A DNA stretch of 64,000 nucleotides from Roseitalea porphyridii. GTDB taxonomy: Bacteria; Pseudomonadota; Alphaproteobacteria; Rhizobiales; Rhizobiaceae. This document shows, piece after piece, positions 1 to 9,392 of this stretch (position 1 is its first letter; the number at the start of each line of letters is the position of its first letter). The notes below the pieces were generated by a model. That model had not been told where the DNA came from, searched no databases, and worked only from the letters and a program-made list of their open reading frames with translations. The stretch lies in the NCBI RefSeq assembly GCF_004331955.1, contig NZ_CP036532.1:992001-1056000 (forward strand), read 5' to 3'. Made by a program: the position numbers and the translations under genes.

Positions 1-612
1 AAAGAACCGGATTGAACAGTGTCACCCTCTGCCAGAACTCGGGCAGCATCTCGATCGAATAGAAGCTGCCGCCCAGGAACACCAGCGGCGTGATCACCAG
101 CAGCGGCACGATCTGGAGCTGTTCGAACCCCTCCGCCCAGATGCCGATGATGAAGCCGAGCAGCGAGAATGTGGTCGCCGTCAGCACCAGGAAGAACAGC
201 ATCCAGAACGGGTGCGCCACCTGCAGATCGACGAACAGCGTCGCCGTGGCGAGGATGATCGTGCCCAGGATCAGGGATTTGGTCGCCGCCGCCCCAACAT
301 AGCCGCACAAGATCTCGAACGTGGAGACCGGCGCCGACAAGAGCTCGTAGATCGTGCCCGTGAACTTCGGAAAGTAGATGCCGAAGGCCGCATTCGACAC
401 GCTCTGGGTCAGAAGCGACAGCATGACGAGGCCGGGCACGAGGAACGCGCCGTAGGAGACGCCGTCGATCTCGCCCATCTGCCGGCCGATCGCCGCGCCG
501 AACACGACGAAATAGAGCGAGGTCGACAGCACCGGCGAGACGACGCTCTGGCCGAGCGTGCGCCACATGCGTGCCATCTCGTAGGTGTAGATCGCCCAGA
601 TCGCGGTGCCGT

Positions 613-616
<4 letters not shown>
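1..616 (-). CDS. ABC-2 type transporter permease (partial, C-terminus beyond left edge)
   Basis: This is an integral-membrane permease of an ABC-2 family exporter. About 205 codons are present and the C-terminal end lies outside the window. The N-terminal part reads [20 protein letters not shown], followed by hydrophobic segments separated by short polar loops, as in NodJ/YadH-like permeases. Its ATG overlaps the stop of the ATPase gene upstream by four bases (ATGA), so the two are translationally coupled and form one exporter. The substrate cannot be told from sequence. The family call is firm because of the hydrophobic pattern and the ATPase partner. Confidence 0.9.
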
Positions 617-1557
<941 letters not shown>

Positions 1558-1893
1558 GGAGCCTGCCGGGGTTGGACTGCGCTGCGCACATAGACCGTTT
1601 CAGGGCCAATGCAACCCGTGGGCGACCCGCTGTCCGCCGTTCGCTTCGGCCGGCGGTTGCACTGACCCGGCCAGACGCACTATTGAAGGACATGCAATCC
1701 CCCTGATGCGGCTGCGCGAAATCGTTCGCGCGAGGCGTGCCGACCGGCCGCTCCCGATCCGGCCCGTCCGGGCCGACGCGCCGCTCGCACCGATGGCGCT
1801 GCGTCAGTCACCGTCACGCGCATGTCGCATTGGGGCGCGTATTGCGCGTTCAAAGCGCCACATAAGGCGATAGCCCAGCAAGGAGTTACCGGC
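1558..1893. other. Intergenic region between divergent exporter and HTH gene
   Basis: This 336-base stretch lies between the start of the ABC ATPase (minus) and the start of the HTH regulator (plus), so it must hold both promoters. The only structure I see is a short inverted repeat at 1760-1775 (CGGCCC-gtcc-GGGCCG). Open frames here have no recognisable protein and no plausible start signal. I found no convincing -35/-10 pair. Confidence 0.5.
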
Positions 1894-2283
1894 ATGATGT
1901 CCCCATTTGCACAAGGCGCGGCGGCCGAGGCCACGCAGGCCGACATGGATGACACGCTGGGCGGCCGCATCGTTTCGGCGCGCGAGGCGGCCGGCCTGAC
2001 CACCGCGCAGCTCGCCCGGCGCCTCGGTGTCAAGTCGGCGACGCTGCAGAACTGGGAGACCGATCGCTCCGAGCCGCGGTCCAACAAGCTGTTCATGCTC
2101 GCCGGGCTCCTCAACGTCTCGCCGACATGGCTGATCAACGGGCTGGGCGCCGCCCCGAGCGACGAAATCGCCGCGAACGGCGATCAGGCCGCGCTTCGCG
2201 AACAGCTCATCGACATGCGCAATCAGCTCGAACGGCTCGGCGACAGCATCGACCGGGCGCTCGCCCAGATCGACGCCGGCTGA
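1894..2283 (+). CDS. XRE-family helix-turn-helix transcriptional regulator (129 aa)
   Basis: This is a small DNA-binding protein. An HTH_3/Cro-C1 domain covers about residues 22-78, with the pattern GRIVSAREAAGLTTAQLARR followed by LGVKSATLQNWETDRSEPR, typical of XRE repressors. The C-terminal tail (about residues 98-125) is charged with heptad-like leucines and may form a short coiled coil for dimerisation. The start at 1894 is chosen because AAGGAG (1880-1885) lies eight bases upstream. The frame is open further upstream but without a ribosome site. The target genes are unknown. It is divergent from the ABC exporter, which is an obvious candidate. Confidence 0.88.
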   Translation: MMSPFAQGAAAEATQADMDDTLGGRIVSAREAAGLTTAQLARRLGVKSATLQNWETDRSEPRSNKLFMLAGLLNVSPTWLINGLGAAPSDEIAANGDQAALREQLIDMRNQLERLGDSIDRALAQIDAG

Positions 2284-2353
2284 TCGATCCGGCTTCGACG
2301 CGGCAGGTCTTCCAGCCGCTCACACCGGCTACATCACTGAAAAATGACGCCGT

Positions 2354-2368
2354 TTTACGGTTCCTTAA
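2354..2368. promoter_or_regulatory. Weak CtrA-like site (TTTA-N7-TTAA)
   Basis: The sequence TTTA-cggttcc-TTAA matches the CtrA full-site consensus TTAA-N7-TTAA at seven of eight positions. It sits about 170 bases before the membrane/coiled-coil gene and the diguanylate cyclase behind it. Such motifs can occur by chance, so this is only a candidate. Confidence 0.25.
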
Positions 2369-2524
2369 GCTCGCCCGCCTAGCGTTTGCTCGACGGGGAC
2401 AACTGCCGGCGCCACACAGCGTCCGGCACGCGGGACGTGTGCTGCCGCGCAGGGACGTTCCCAAAGCCGCGGGTGGTGCGCCAACCGGTGCCCGCCCCCG
2501 GGATCGTAGGGCTAGGTGGGCGGT

Positions 2525-3082
2525 ATGGCCGGCAAGGGCAAGAAGAAGGATGGCAAGGAGGCGCCGAAGTCAGGTTCGGGTGGCCTTATCGTCGTCATTC
2601 ATACAGCCTGCGCCACGCTGACCGTCCTTTCGGGCGCCATCCTGGCTGCGGGCGCCCTCAACCTCGGCCCCGCCGGCTTGGTGGACATGATCCACGCGCT
2701 GGCCTTCGTGCCGATCGGGCTTATCGTCGTCTGCGGCCTCGCCACCGTCTTCCTCGCATCGTCGGTGCGCGCCTTCGAGGCGCGCCAGTTCGACGCCAAG
2801 CTCGAAGAACTCGAGCAGCGCATGGGCACGCGCGTCGCCGAAGCGATCGAGAAGGTCGATACCCATGTCGGCGACGACTATCAGGCCGTGCGCGAGCACA
2901 ACAAGGTTCTTCAGGAAAAGCTCGAGGCGTTCCAGAAGGCCGAGCGCGACAAGATGACCGAAGAGATGGAAAAGCTTCGCGCGCTCAACGGCGAACTCGA
3001 GGAACAGATCAAGCGCTGGGCAATCGGTTCGGTCGACCAGATGGTCTCCGAGACCGGCTCGGAGGGCATAAAGGTCGCATAG
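2525..3082 (+). CDS. Hypothetical membrane protein with C-terminal coiled coil (185 aa)
   Basis: I do not recognise this family. A lysine-rich N-terminus (KGKKKDGKEAPK) is followed by two membrane segments at roughly residues 20-43 and 54-77. A long charged alpha-helical region rich in E, K, R and L (about 85-155) reads as coiled coil. The likely topology is two membrane helices with the coiled coil in the cytoplasm. Start is ATG 2525; an in-frame GTG at 2516 is a possible alternative. It lies 54 bases before a GGDEF gene on the same strand, so a shared transcript and a link to c-di-GMP signalling are possible but unproven. Confidence 0.8.
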   Translation: MAGKGKKKDGKEAPKSGSGGLIVVIHTACATLTVLSGAILAAGALNLGPAGLVDMIHALAFVPIGLIVVCGLATVFLASSVRAFEARQFDAKLEELEQRMGTRVAEAIEKVDTHVGDDYQAVREHNKVLQEKLEAFQKAERDKMTEEMEKLRALNGELEEQIKRWAIGSVDQMVSETGSEGIKVA

Positions 3083-3136
3083 GGTGCAACAGGAAGTCCG
3101 CCACGAGTTCGGACCACGTTCGAAGGCAAGCACATC

Positions 3137-4195
3137 ATGTCCAACCAGGTGACAGCGAAGAAGGCTGCGGCGCCCAGCCGTCCATCCCCGCGACCCAGCG
3201 ATCCCTACACGCTGGCCGCCGAGGCGCTCGAATATGCAAGGCAGCACGAAACGCCGCCCGAGCCCGAGACGTTCAAGGTCTGGTACACCTATGCGGCCGG
3301 ATCGAGCCTGGTGCTCAACGAACGCATCGAGGCACTGATCGCCGACGGCGCCAAGCCGAGCGTCTACGACATGACCGCGCTGAACGGCGAGATCATCGAG
3401 GGCGGGCCCGCCGGCCCCGATCCGGAGATCGAGGCCAACGAGAACCTGCAAAGGGAGATGGACGAGGTCCAGTCCTTCATCCGCTCCTACCTGCAGACGA
3501 CCGAACGCTACGAAGGCGCGATCGACAGCACCACCAAGTCGCTCAGCAAGGCCTCGACCGCCGACGAGGTTGAGATGGTCATCGCGCTGATGATCCGCGA
3601 GAACCAGCGGATCAGGGCGCAGACCCAGCAGCTCTCGGCGAGCCTTCGCGAGACGCAGGAAGAGATCGTCCGCCTGCAGGACAAGCTCACCCAGTCGCGC
3701 AAGGCCGAGATGCAGGACCCGATGACGGGCCTGAACAACCGGCGCTACTTCCAGCACGCCATCGCCTCGGCGGTGGTGCATGCCCAGGCCAACGACGCGC
3801 CGCTCAGCTTCGCCATCGCCGACATCGATCATTTCAAGCAGGTCAACGACCGGTTCGGCCACCAGATCGGCGACGAGATCCTCAAGTTCGTCGGCACCTA
3901 CATCGCCAGCAAGATCAAGGACCACGGCACGGTCAGCCGCTACGGGGGCGAGGAATTCGCCATCATCCTGCCCGACATCACCACCGAGACGGCCCGCGCG
4001 CTGCTCGAGGACATCAAGGACGGCATCGCCGGCGCGCGGCTCGTCACCTCCAAGACCAACAAGCCGATCGGCTCGGTGACGGTCTCGTTCGGCGTGTCGG
4101 GGCTGATCGAGGACGACAATATCGAGACGCTCTTCGAGCGCGCCGACAAGCAGCTCTACGAAGCCAAGAGCGCGGGCCGCAACAAGGTCCGGTGA
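3137..4195 (+). CDS. GGDEF-domain diguanylate cyclase (352 aa)
   Basis: The predicted activity is synthesis of c-di-GMP from two GTP. The C-terminal domain (about residues 195-350) has the active-site motif GGEEF within RYGGEEFAIILPD, and the upstream metal-binding FAIADIDHFKQVNDRFGH. No RxxD inhibitory site is present at the usual distance, since KIKD lies seven rather than five residues ahead, so product inhibition may be absent. The N-terminal 190 residues lack membrane helices. They contain a helical coiled-coil stretch just before the catalytic domain that could mediate dimerisation. The neighbouring membrane coiled-coil gene may be functionally linked. Confidence 0.93.
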   Translation: MSNQVTAKKAAAPSRPSPRPSDPYTLAAEALEYARQHETPPEPETFKVWYTYAAGSSLVLNERIEALIADGAKPSVYDMTALNGEIIEGGPAGPDPEIEANENLQREMDEVQSFIRSYLQTTERYEGAIDSTTKSLSKASTADEVEMVIALMIRENQRIRAQTQQLSASLRETQEEIVRLQDKLTQSRKAEMQDPMTGLNNRRYFQHAIASAVVHAQANDAPLSFAIADIDHFKQVNDRFGHQIGDEILKFVGTYIASKIKDHGTVSRYGGEEFAIILPDITTETARALLEDIKDGIAGARLVTSKTNKPIGSVTVSFGVSGLIEDDNIETLFERADKQLYEAKSAGRNKVR

Positions 4196-4290
4196 GGGCG
4201 CGCGCCCGTCTGCCGCAGGCTTGACCTCGGTCAACGACCGGGCGGGCGATGCCGCGCACGATCGCCGGCATTGCCACCCGGGAAGAAGAC

Positions 4291-4503
4291 ATGGCCTTCG
4301 ACGGACTGATCACGCGCCTGAACATGCTGTTCTCCGAGATGGAGAACCAGCCCCAGGACGCGCACGAGCTGCTTTTCCAGATCCACGCCGAACTTGAGCA
4401 GATGCGGGCCGAGGGCCTGCCGCTGCCGCAGGATCTCGTCGATCTGGAACGACGCCTCGAGGAGGAATTCGCCGCGCGCGGCATGGAGCGGCCCGCGGGC
4501 TGA
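4291..4503 (+). CDS. Small acidic hypothetical protein (70 aa)
   Basis: This is a short alpha-helical acidic protein beginning MAFDGLITRLNMLFSEMENQ and ending in a Glu/Arg-rich tail. There is no signal peptide or membrane segment. The ATG at 4291 follows GGAAGAAG; an in-frame ATG at 4249 would add 14 residues of poor quality. It lies between the diguanylate cyclase and the convergent exporter genes. It looks like a real coding sequence from its composition and ribosome site, but I cannot assign a function. Confidence 0.65.
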   Translation: MAFDGLITRLNMLFSEMENQPQDAHELLFQIHAELEQMRAEGLPLPQDLVDLERRLEEEFAARGMERPAG

Positions 4504-4507
4504 TCGA

Positions 4508-5239
4508 TCAGCCGAAACGCGCATGCCTGTCCCGGCGATGGCCGAGCCATGTCAGGGCGAAAAAGCCGGCCGAGAACGCGGCAAGGGCAATGACGCTTTC
4601 TTGCGGGAAGGGATGATCGCCGACCGCCGCCCATGCCAGTTCGCCCATGTGCCGCGTTGGCGTGAAGAAAGAGACCGCCTCGACCGCAGCCGGCAGTGAC
4701 GCGGGCGGTACCCAAAGCCCGCCCAGATAGGCAAGCGGAAGATAGACCAGATTGGCAACGCCCACGACCGACCGGGAGCCGGCCCAGTAGCCGAGCGCCG
4801 TGCCCATGAAGGTGGCCGGTACGCCGGCGATGAGGCAGACGCCGAGCAGCCGCCAGAGCGCGTCCGGATCAAGCCTCACACCGGCAAGAACCTGTGCGGT
4901 CGCAAGAACGAGCAGCACGGCCGCCATGGCAAAGGCGGTGGCGGTGACGAGCTGTGCGATCCAGGGCTTGAGCGGACCGGCGGGCAGGGTGCGTTGCCAC
5001 AGGGCGAAAGCGCTTCTGCGATCCTCGGCGATCGACACGCCGAACTGGAAGAAGGCCACCCCCAGCACGCCGTAGACCGCAAAGGAGGCCAGGACGTAAG
5101 CCGCGATCGGGCCCTCGCTGGCGCGCATGCCGAAGAAGCCGTAGAGCATGGCCGGAAACAGGATCGTCGGAATCCAGAAGCCGGGCAGCCGGATCAGGCG
5201 CTTGAACGCAAATGAGAGATTGGCGGCAAGGACCGTCAT
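4508..5239 (-). CDS. ABC-2 type transporter permease (243 aa)
   Basis: This is the membrane component of the second exporter in the window. Six hydrophobic segments can be read, for example around PGFWIPTILFPAMLYGF and VANLVYLPLAYLGGLWVP, with the ABC-2 pattern of a loop before the last helices. The ATG at 5239 overlaps the ATPase stop by four bases (ATGA), which fixes the start; the open frame continues upstream only as a shadow of the ATPase gene. The substrate is unknown. Divergent from the pair is a membrane-anchored LytTR regulator. Confidence 0.92.
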   Translation of the reverse strand: MTVLAANLSFAFKRLIRLPGFWIPTILFPAMLYGFFGMRASEGPIAAYVLASFAVYGVLGVAFFQFGVSIAEDRRSAFALWQRTLPAGPLKPWIAQLVTATAFAMAAVLLVLATAQVLAGVRLDPDALWRLLGVCLIAGVPATFMGTALGYWAGSRSVVGVANLVYLPLAYLGGLWVPPASLPAAVEAVSFFTPTRHMGELAWAAVGDHPFPQESVIALAAFSAGFFALTWLGHRRDRHARFG

Positions 5240-6144
5240 CGCTCCGTCTCCTCCTGATTCAGCCGCGCGATCGTGTCCTTCAAGTCGAGCGGGATGACGT
5301 GCAGGTTGGCGACCCGCGGCTCGGTAGCGATCAGTTCGCGCACAAGCCCGTCGCTGTCGGCGCTCACGATCTGCCAGCGTCCGTCGCCGTATCGGGCGTC
5401 GGCGGCGCGGCCCGATGGCGTGGCGCCCTCGGGCAGGTCGAAGCTGATCCGGCAATGGCCGGCGCGCCGGCGGATGTCATCGAGCGTGCCCTCGAGGACC
5501 ACCCGGCCACGATCGATCATCACGATCCGGTCGCAGACCTGCTCGATCTCGTCCCAGTGATGCGAGGTCAAAAGCAGGCTGCCCCCGGCTTCCACATAGG
5601 CACGGGCATGGGCCTTGAACATCTCCTGCCCGTCCGTATCGAGCCCGGCGGTCGGTTCGTCGGCGAACACAAGCGCCGGATTGCCGACAAAGGCCAGAGC
5701 CAGCGCGAGGCGTCGCGTCTCGCCACCGGAAAAGCCGCCCATGCGTCGATCGATCAGCCGTCCAAGGCCGAACGTGGCGACGAGGTCGCTGACCTTCTGG
5801 GGCCGGTCGAAGTGCGCGGCCGCAAAGGTGAGCACTTCGCGGGGCGACATCTGTTCCGGGAAGTCGGTGTTCTGCGGCGTGACTCCGATGTGGCGGCGCG
5901 CCGCAATCGAGCCCGCTGGAACGCCGAAGATGTCGGCCTTGCCCGTGTCGGCCCGTCTCAGCCCCTGCAGGATTTCCAGAGCCGTCGTCTTGCCGGCACC
6001 GTTGGTGCCGACGAGGCCGAGCGCCTCGCCCCGGTGCAGGTCCAGCGAAAGGTCGGACAGCGCCTCGATCCGGCCGATGCGCTTGCCGATTGCCCGGGCG
6101 CTGATCGCCGGAGCCGACCCGCATTGGCTGGTTCTCGCGTCCAT
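5236..6144 (-). CDS. ABC transporter ATP-binding protein (302 aa)
   Basis: This is the ATPase partner of the permease directly downstream (ATGA overlap). Walker A reads GTNGAGKTT, the signature FSGGETRRLALALA, and Walker B ALVFADEPTAGLD. A switch histidine is present in LLTSHHWDEIE. The C-terminal extension resembles that of CcmA-type drug or polysaccharide exporters. The start at 6144 is preferred because GGAG lies six bases upstream; in-frame ATGs at 6150 and 6156 are alternatives. The 79-base gap to the LytTR gene must hold both promoters. Confidence 0.92.
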   Translation of the reverse strand: MDARTSQCGSAPAISARAIGKRIGRIEALSDLSLDLHRGEALGLVGTNGAGKTTALEILQGLRRADTGKADIFGVPAGSIAARRHIGVTPQNTDFPEQMSPREVLTFAAAHFDRPQKVSDLVATFGLGRLIDRRMGGFSGGETRRLALALAFVGNPALVFADEPTAGLDTDGQEMFKAHARAYVEAGGSLLLTSHHWDEIEQVCDRIVMIDRGRVVLEGTLDDIRRRAGHCRISFDLPEGATPSGRAADARYGDGRWQIVSADSDGLVRELIATEPRVANLHVIPLDLKDTIARLNQEETER

Positions 6145-6223
6145 GGCCATCTCCATGCAAGCATTGACGGCATGCCCTGATCACCGCGTTGCGTGGCACT
6201 TCAAGACCGACTACGTGAACGGC

Positions 6224-7021
6224 ATGGACAAGTTCGCGAACGACGGGCCGTTGGCGTTCACGCTGCGCGAAATGCACGGGCTTTCTCGCTCCGCCCGCTT
6301 CTGGGCCGTACTCGCGGGCATCATCGCCGTTCTCGGGCTCGCCGGTCCGTTCGACAGTTTCGGCACCATGTCGCTCGCCGAGCGAACGTTCTATTGGGCG
6401 CTCGTCGTCATCGGCAGCTTCGCGGTCGGATTGTTCGTCTCGATGCTGACGACGGTCTCCGTCGAGGGGGCCGGCCTGCCTGCCCCGGTGGCGTTGCTGC
6501 TTGGATCACTGCTCGCGGCGTTGCCGATCGCCGCCTATAACGGTCTTGTTCAGGCAGTCTTCTTCCGCAGCGGCCTTCCGGCCGAATTCATCGAGGTGCT
6601 GCCTTATGCGCTGGTGATCTCGGTGATCGTCGCCTTTACCTATCGCTATGCGCGCGGCGACGATCCCGAACCGGCCGCGATTGGTCCGGGCGAGGGGGCG
6701 CCGGTTTCCTCGGCCGTGCTGGAGAAGCTGCCGCAGCGGATCGGAAAAGACGTCATCTGCGTGCAGGCGCAGGACCATTATGTGAAGGTGACGACGCCGC
6801 TGGGTTCGGCGCTTGTCCTGATGAAGCTCAGCCATGCCGAGCGCGATCTGGCAGCGCTCGATGGGCTGCGCGTGCACCGGTCCTGGTGGGTGCGCAAACG
6901 CCACGCGAACCGGTTGGCGCGCGCCGACGGCAAGCTGTTCATCGAGACGACGGACGGCGCAACCGTTCCCGTTGGCCGGAAGTATCGCGAGCAGGTTCTG
7001 GCGCTGTTTGAAGCCGGCTGA
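6224..7021 (+). CDS. Membrane-anchored LytTR DNA-binding regulator (265 aa)
   Basis: Four hydrophobic segments fill about the first 140 residues, with no receiver domain. A LytTR DNA-binding domain follows (about 165-260), with the family pattern VICVQAQDHYVKVTT, then LRVHRSWWVRKRHANRL and VPVGRKYREQVLALF. Membrane-plus-LytTR proteins act as one-component sensors or regulators. The gene is divergent from the ABC-2 exporter, which suggests control of that exporter. ATG 6224 is chosen; GTG 6215 is in frame and possible. The signal sensed is unknown. Confidence 0.88.
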   Translation: MDKFANDGPLAFTLREMHGLSRSARFWAVLAGIIAVLGLAGPFDSFGTMSLAERTFYWALVVIGSFAVGLFVSMLTTVSVEGAGLPAPVALLLGSLLAALPIAAYNGLVQAVFFRSGLPAEFIEVLPYALVISVIVAFTYRYARGDDPEPAAIGPGEGAPVSSAVLEKLPQRIGKDVICVQAQDHYVKVTTPLGSALVLMKLSHAERDLAALDGLRVHRSWWVRKRHANRLARADGKLFIETTDGATVPVGRKYREQVLALFEAG

Positions 7022-7053
7022 ACGAGGCCGCGGGCTCCGTGCCGCCCAGGCCT

Positions 7054-8472
7054 TCAGCCGGCCTCCGTTCCGCCGACCGTCATCTTGTCCATCCGAAGAT
7101 GGGGCTGGCCGATGCCCACCGGCACGCCCTGACCGGCCTTGCCGCAGGTGCCGATGCCGTTGTCGAGCGCAAGGTCGTTGCCGATCATCGACACGCGGTG
7201 CATCGCGTCCGGGCCGTTGCCGATCAGCATGGCGCCCTTGATCGGGTAGGCCACTTTACCGCGCTCGATCTTGTAGGCCTCGGTGCAGGCGAAGACGAAC
7301 TTGCCGGAGGTGATGTCGACCTGGCCGCCGCCGAACGAGACCGCGTAGATGCCGTCGTCGACCGAGGCGATGATCTCCTCGGGCGTCTTGTCGCCTGCAA
7401 GCATGTAGGTGTTGGTCATGCGCGGCATCGGCACGTGGGCATAGGATTCGCGGCGTCCGTTGCCGGTCGGCTTCATGCCCATCAGCCGCGCGTTCTGCCG
7501 GTCCTGCATGTAGCCAACCAGTTTGCCGTCCTCGATCAGCACGTTGTAGCCCGAAGGCGTGCCCTCGTCGTCGATGGTCAGCGAGCCGCGGCGGGCTTCG
7601 ATCGTGCCGTCGTCGACCACGGTGACGCCCTTGGCGGCGACCTGTTCGCCCATCAGCCCGGCGAACGCCGACTGCTTCTTGCGGTTGAAATCGCCTTCAA
7701 GGCCATGACCGACCGCCTCGTGCAGCATCACGCCGGGCCAGCCATTGCCGAGCACGATGTCGAACGTGCCGGCGGGCGCGGGACGGGCCTCCAGATTGAC
7801 GAGCGCCTGCCGAAGCGCGTCGTCGGCCGCCGACTGCCAGCTCTCGGTGGCGATGAAGTCGCCGAATGACTGCCTGCCGCCCATGCCGTGCGAGCCGGTT
7901 TCCTGACGGTCCCCGTCGCCGACGATGACCGACACGTTGACGCGCACGAGCGGCCTGATGTCCTGGGCGAAGTGGCCGTCGGCGCGCAGGATCTCGACCA
8001 TCTGCCACGAGGCGGCGAGCGAGGCGGTCACCTGCCGCACCCGGTCGTCCTTGCCGCGCAGATAGGCGTCGATCTTCTCGAGCAGCTTGACCTTGGCTTC
8101 GAAGCTCGGCTCGCCGATCGGGTTGCCGTCGCCATAGAGCTTGGCGTTGGTGCGGGGCGGGGCGTCCGAATAGGTGCCCGAATGGCCGGCCGTCACGGCG
8201 CCGATCGCGCTCGATGCGCGCAGGAGCGCCGCTTCGGAGAACGAGTCCGATTCGGCATAGCCCACCGCCTCGCCCGAGACCGCGCGCAGCCCGAAGCCCG
8301 AGGCGGTGTTGAACGAGCCGGTCTTCAGCCGACTATTGTCGAAGACGAGCGTCTCGGCTTCGCGATATTCGGCGAAAAGTTCGCCGTCATCGGACTTCGC
8401 CAGCGCATCGGCGACGAGCGCGCGCACGCGATCCTCGGAGACGTCGAAACGGGAAAGTAGGCCGGTCTGCAT
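7054..8472 (-). CDS. tldD: Metalloprotease TldD (472 aa)
   Basis: This is the TldD subunit of the TldD/TldE (PmbA) zinc protease, which processes peptides such as microcin precursors and CcdA in other bacteria. The zinc-binding motif HEAVGHGLEGD is at about residues 251-261, the family hallmark, and the length is typical. No tldE/pmbA is present in the window. It is followed on the same strand by nothing related; the IalB-like gene lies upstream on the same strand. This tldD-ialB-cox neighbourhood is common in rhizobia, as far as I recall. Confidence 0.95.
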   Translation of the reverse strand: MQTGLLSRFDVSEDRVRALVADALAKSDDGELFAEYREAETLVFDNSRLKTGSFNTASGFGLRAVSGEAVGYAESDSFSEAALLRASSAIGAVTAGHSGTYSDAPPRTNAKLYGDGNPIGEPSFEAKVKLLEKIDAYLRGKDDRVRQVTASLAASWQMVEILRADGHFAQDIRPLVRVNVSVIVGDGDRQETGSHGMGGRQSFGDFIATESWQSAADDALRQALVNLEARPAPAGTFDIVLGNGWPGVMLHEAVGHGLEGDFNRKKQSAFAGLMGEQVAAKGVTVVDDGTIEARRGSLTIDDEGTPSGYNVLIEDGKLVGYMQDRQNARLMGMKPTGNGRRESYAHVPMPRMTNTYMLAGDKTPEEIIASVDDGIYAVSFGGGQVDITSGKFVFACTEAYKIERGKVAYPIKGAMLIGNGPDAMHRVSMIGNDLALDNGIGTCGKAGQGVPVGIGQPHLRMDKMTVGGTEAG

Positions 8473-8554
8473 CGGTACGCCTTTCGCAATCGGGATATTG
8501 CACCCGACATAAGGCGTCGGCGCGGCGGTTTCGAGGGCCGGGGCTTGGTCCGGA

Positions 8555-9085
8555 TCAGGGAAGCGCCTCGAACCCTTCGGAAAAGCCGGCCAGATCGACG
8601 GGGATGCCGATGCCTTCCTCGGGCGTGTCGAACACGGTGAAGGTGGCCTCGCTGCCCGCCTTCAGGCTTTCCAGAAGCTGGTCCTCGAGGATCACCTCGG
8701 CATAACAACCGTCGGCGAAGCAGCGCACGAAATAGGCGCGGCCCATGTCGTTGCCGTCGATGTGCAGGCCGAGCCCGTTGGGCAGCAGCACGCCGAGCGG
8801 CACCTGGATGCGCAGGATCTGCGCGGTCCGGTCGGCCGTCTTGAAGGCGACCACCGACAGGCCGAGTTCGGGCCGGTCGTCGGCGACAACGTTCTGGATC
8901 AGCACGCACTGCTCGTTGGTGGCGCCGGCGGGCGTCGAACAGCGCAACTGCCACCAGCCATATTCGCCGCGCACGGTGTCCTGCTGGGCCGAGGCGGGCG
9001 CGACGAACGCGGCGGCAGCCAGCGAAAGCGTGAGCAACATGGCCGGAACGATACCGGCGCGGCGGGAGATGAAGCGGAAAATCAT
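8555..9085 (-). CDS. Invasion-associated locus B (IalB)-family periplasmic protein (176 aa)
   Basis: An N-terminal signal peptide (MIFRFISRRAG then a long hydrophobic stretch ending APASAQ) targets it to the periplasm. The mature part matches the IalB family: YGWWQLRCSTPAGATNEQC near the start, conserved cysteine pairs (one in VRCFADGCYAEV), and the PLGVLLPNGL motif. IalB affects erythrocyte invasion in Bartonella. In free-living relatives the role is unclear. The start at 9085 is chosen because it opens directly into the signal peptide; longer readings upstream are unlikely. Confidence 0.88.
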   Translation of the reverse strand: MIFRFISRRAGIVPAMLLTLSLAAAAFVAPASAQQDTVRGEYGWWQLRCSTPAGATNEQCVLIQNVVADDRPELGLSVVAFKTADRTAQILRIQVPLGVLLPNGLGLHIDGNDMGRAYFVRCFADGCYAEVILEDQLLESLKAGSEATFTVFDTPEEGIGIPVDLAGFSEGFEALP

Positions 9086-9392
9086 CACGGGCAGGTCCTG
9101 CTCGGGATCGCGAATCAACACGTGGCCCCGTTTTACGATGGGCGGGCGCCAAATGATATGGCGCGGCGCGATCACAAACGCGGCTTGAGGGCGAAAACAT
9201 GGCGAGCCGGGCGATCGGACCGCCTGGTTCGCCGGGCCGGCGCCCGGACCCAGCTGCGTGATCCCCCACAAGCGCTGAATTGCCGCACGAATAGACCACT
9301 GTCGCAGTTGCGGGCGCGAGGCTAATATGGTTCTACGTCGCCAATCGCACGGGGGCCACAGAGCTCCGGCCGGGAATTTTGGGAGACACAAC
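9086..9392. other. Divergent promoter region ialB-like / coxB
   Basis: This 307-base region lies between two divergent genes and encodes no protein I can support. A TAATAT hexamer at 9323-9328 would make a good -10 element for coxB, but no convincing -35 sits 16-18 bases upstream. No FNR-like box is evident. Confidence 0.4.

Noticed and set aside
1680-2138. Minus-strand frame across the HTH regulator and its upstream gap
   Set aside because: The Ala/Arg/Ser-rich translation has no domain; the plus-strand HTH gene with a strong ribosome site explains the region.
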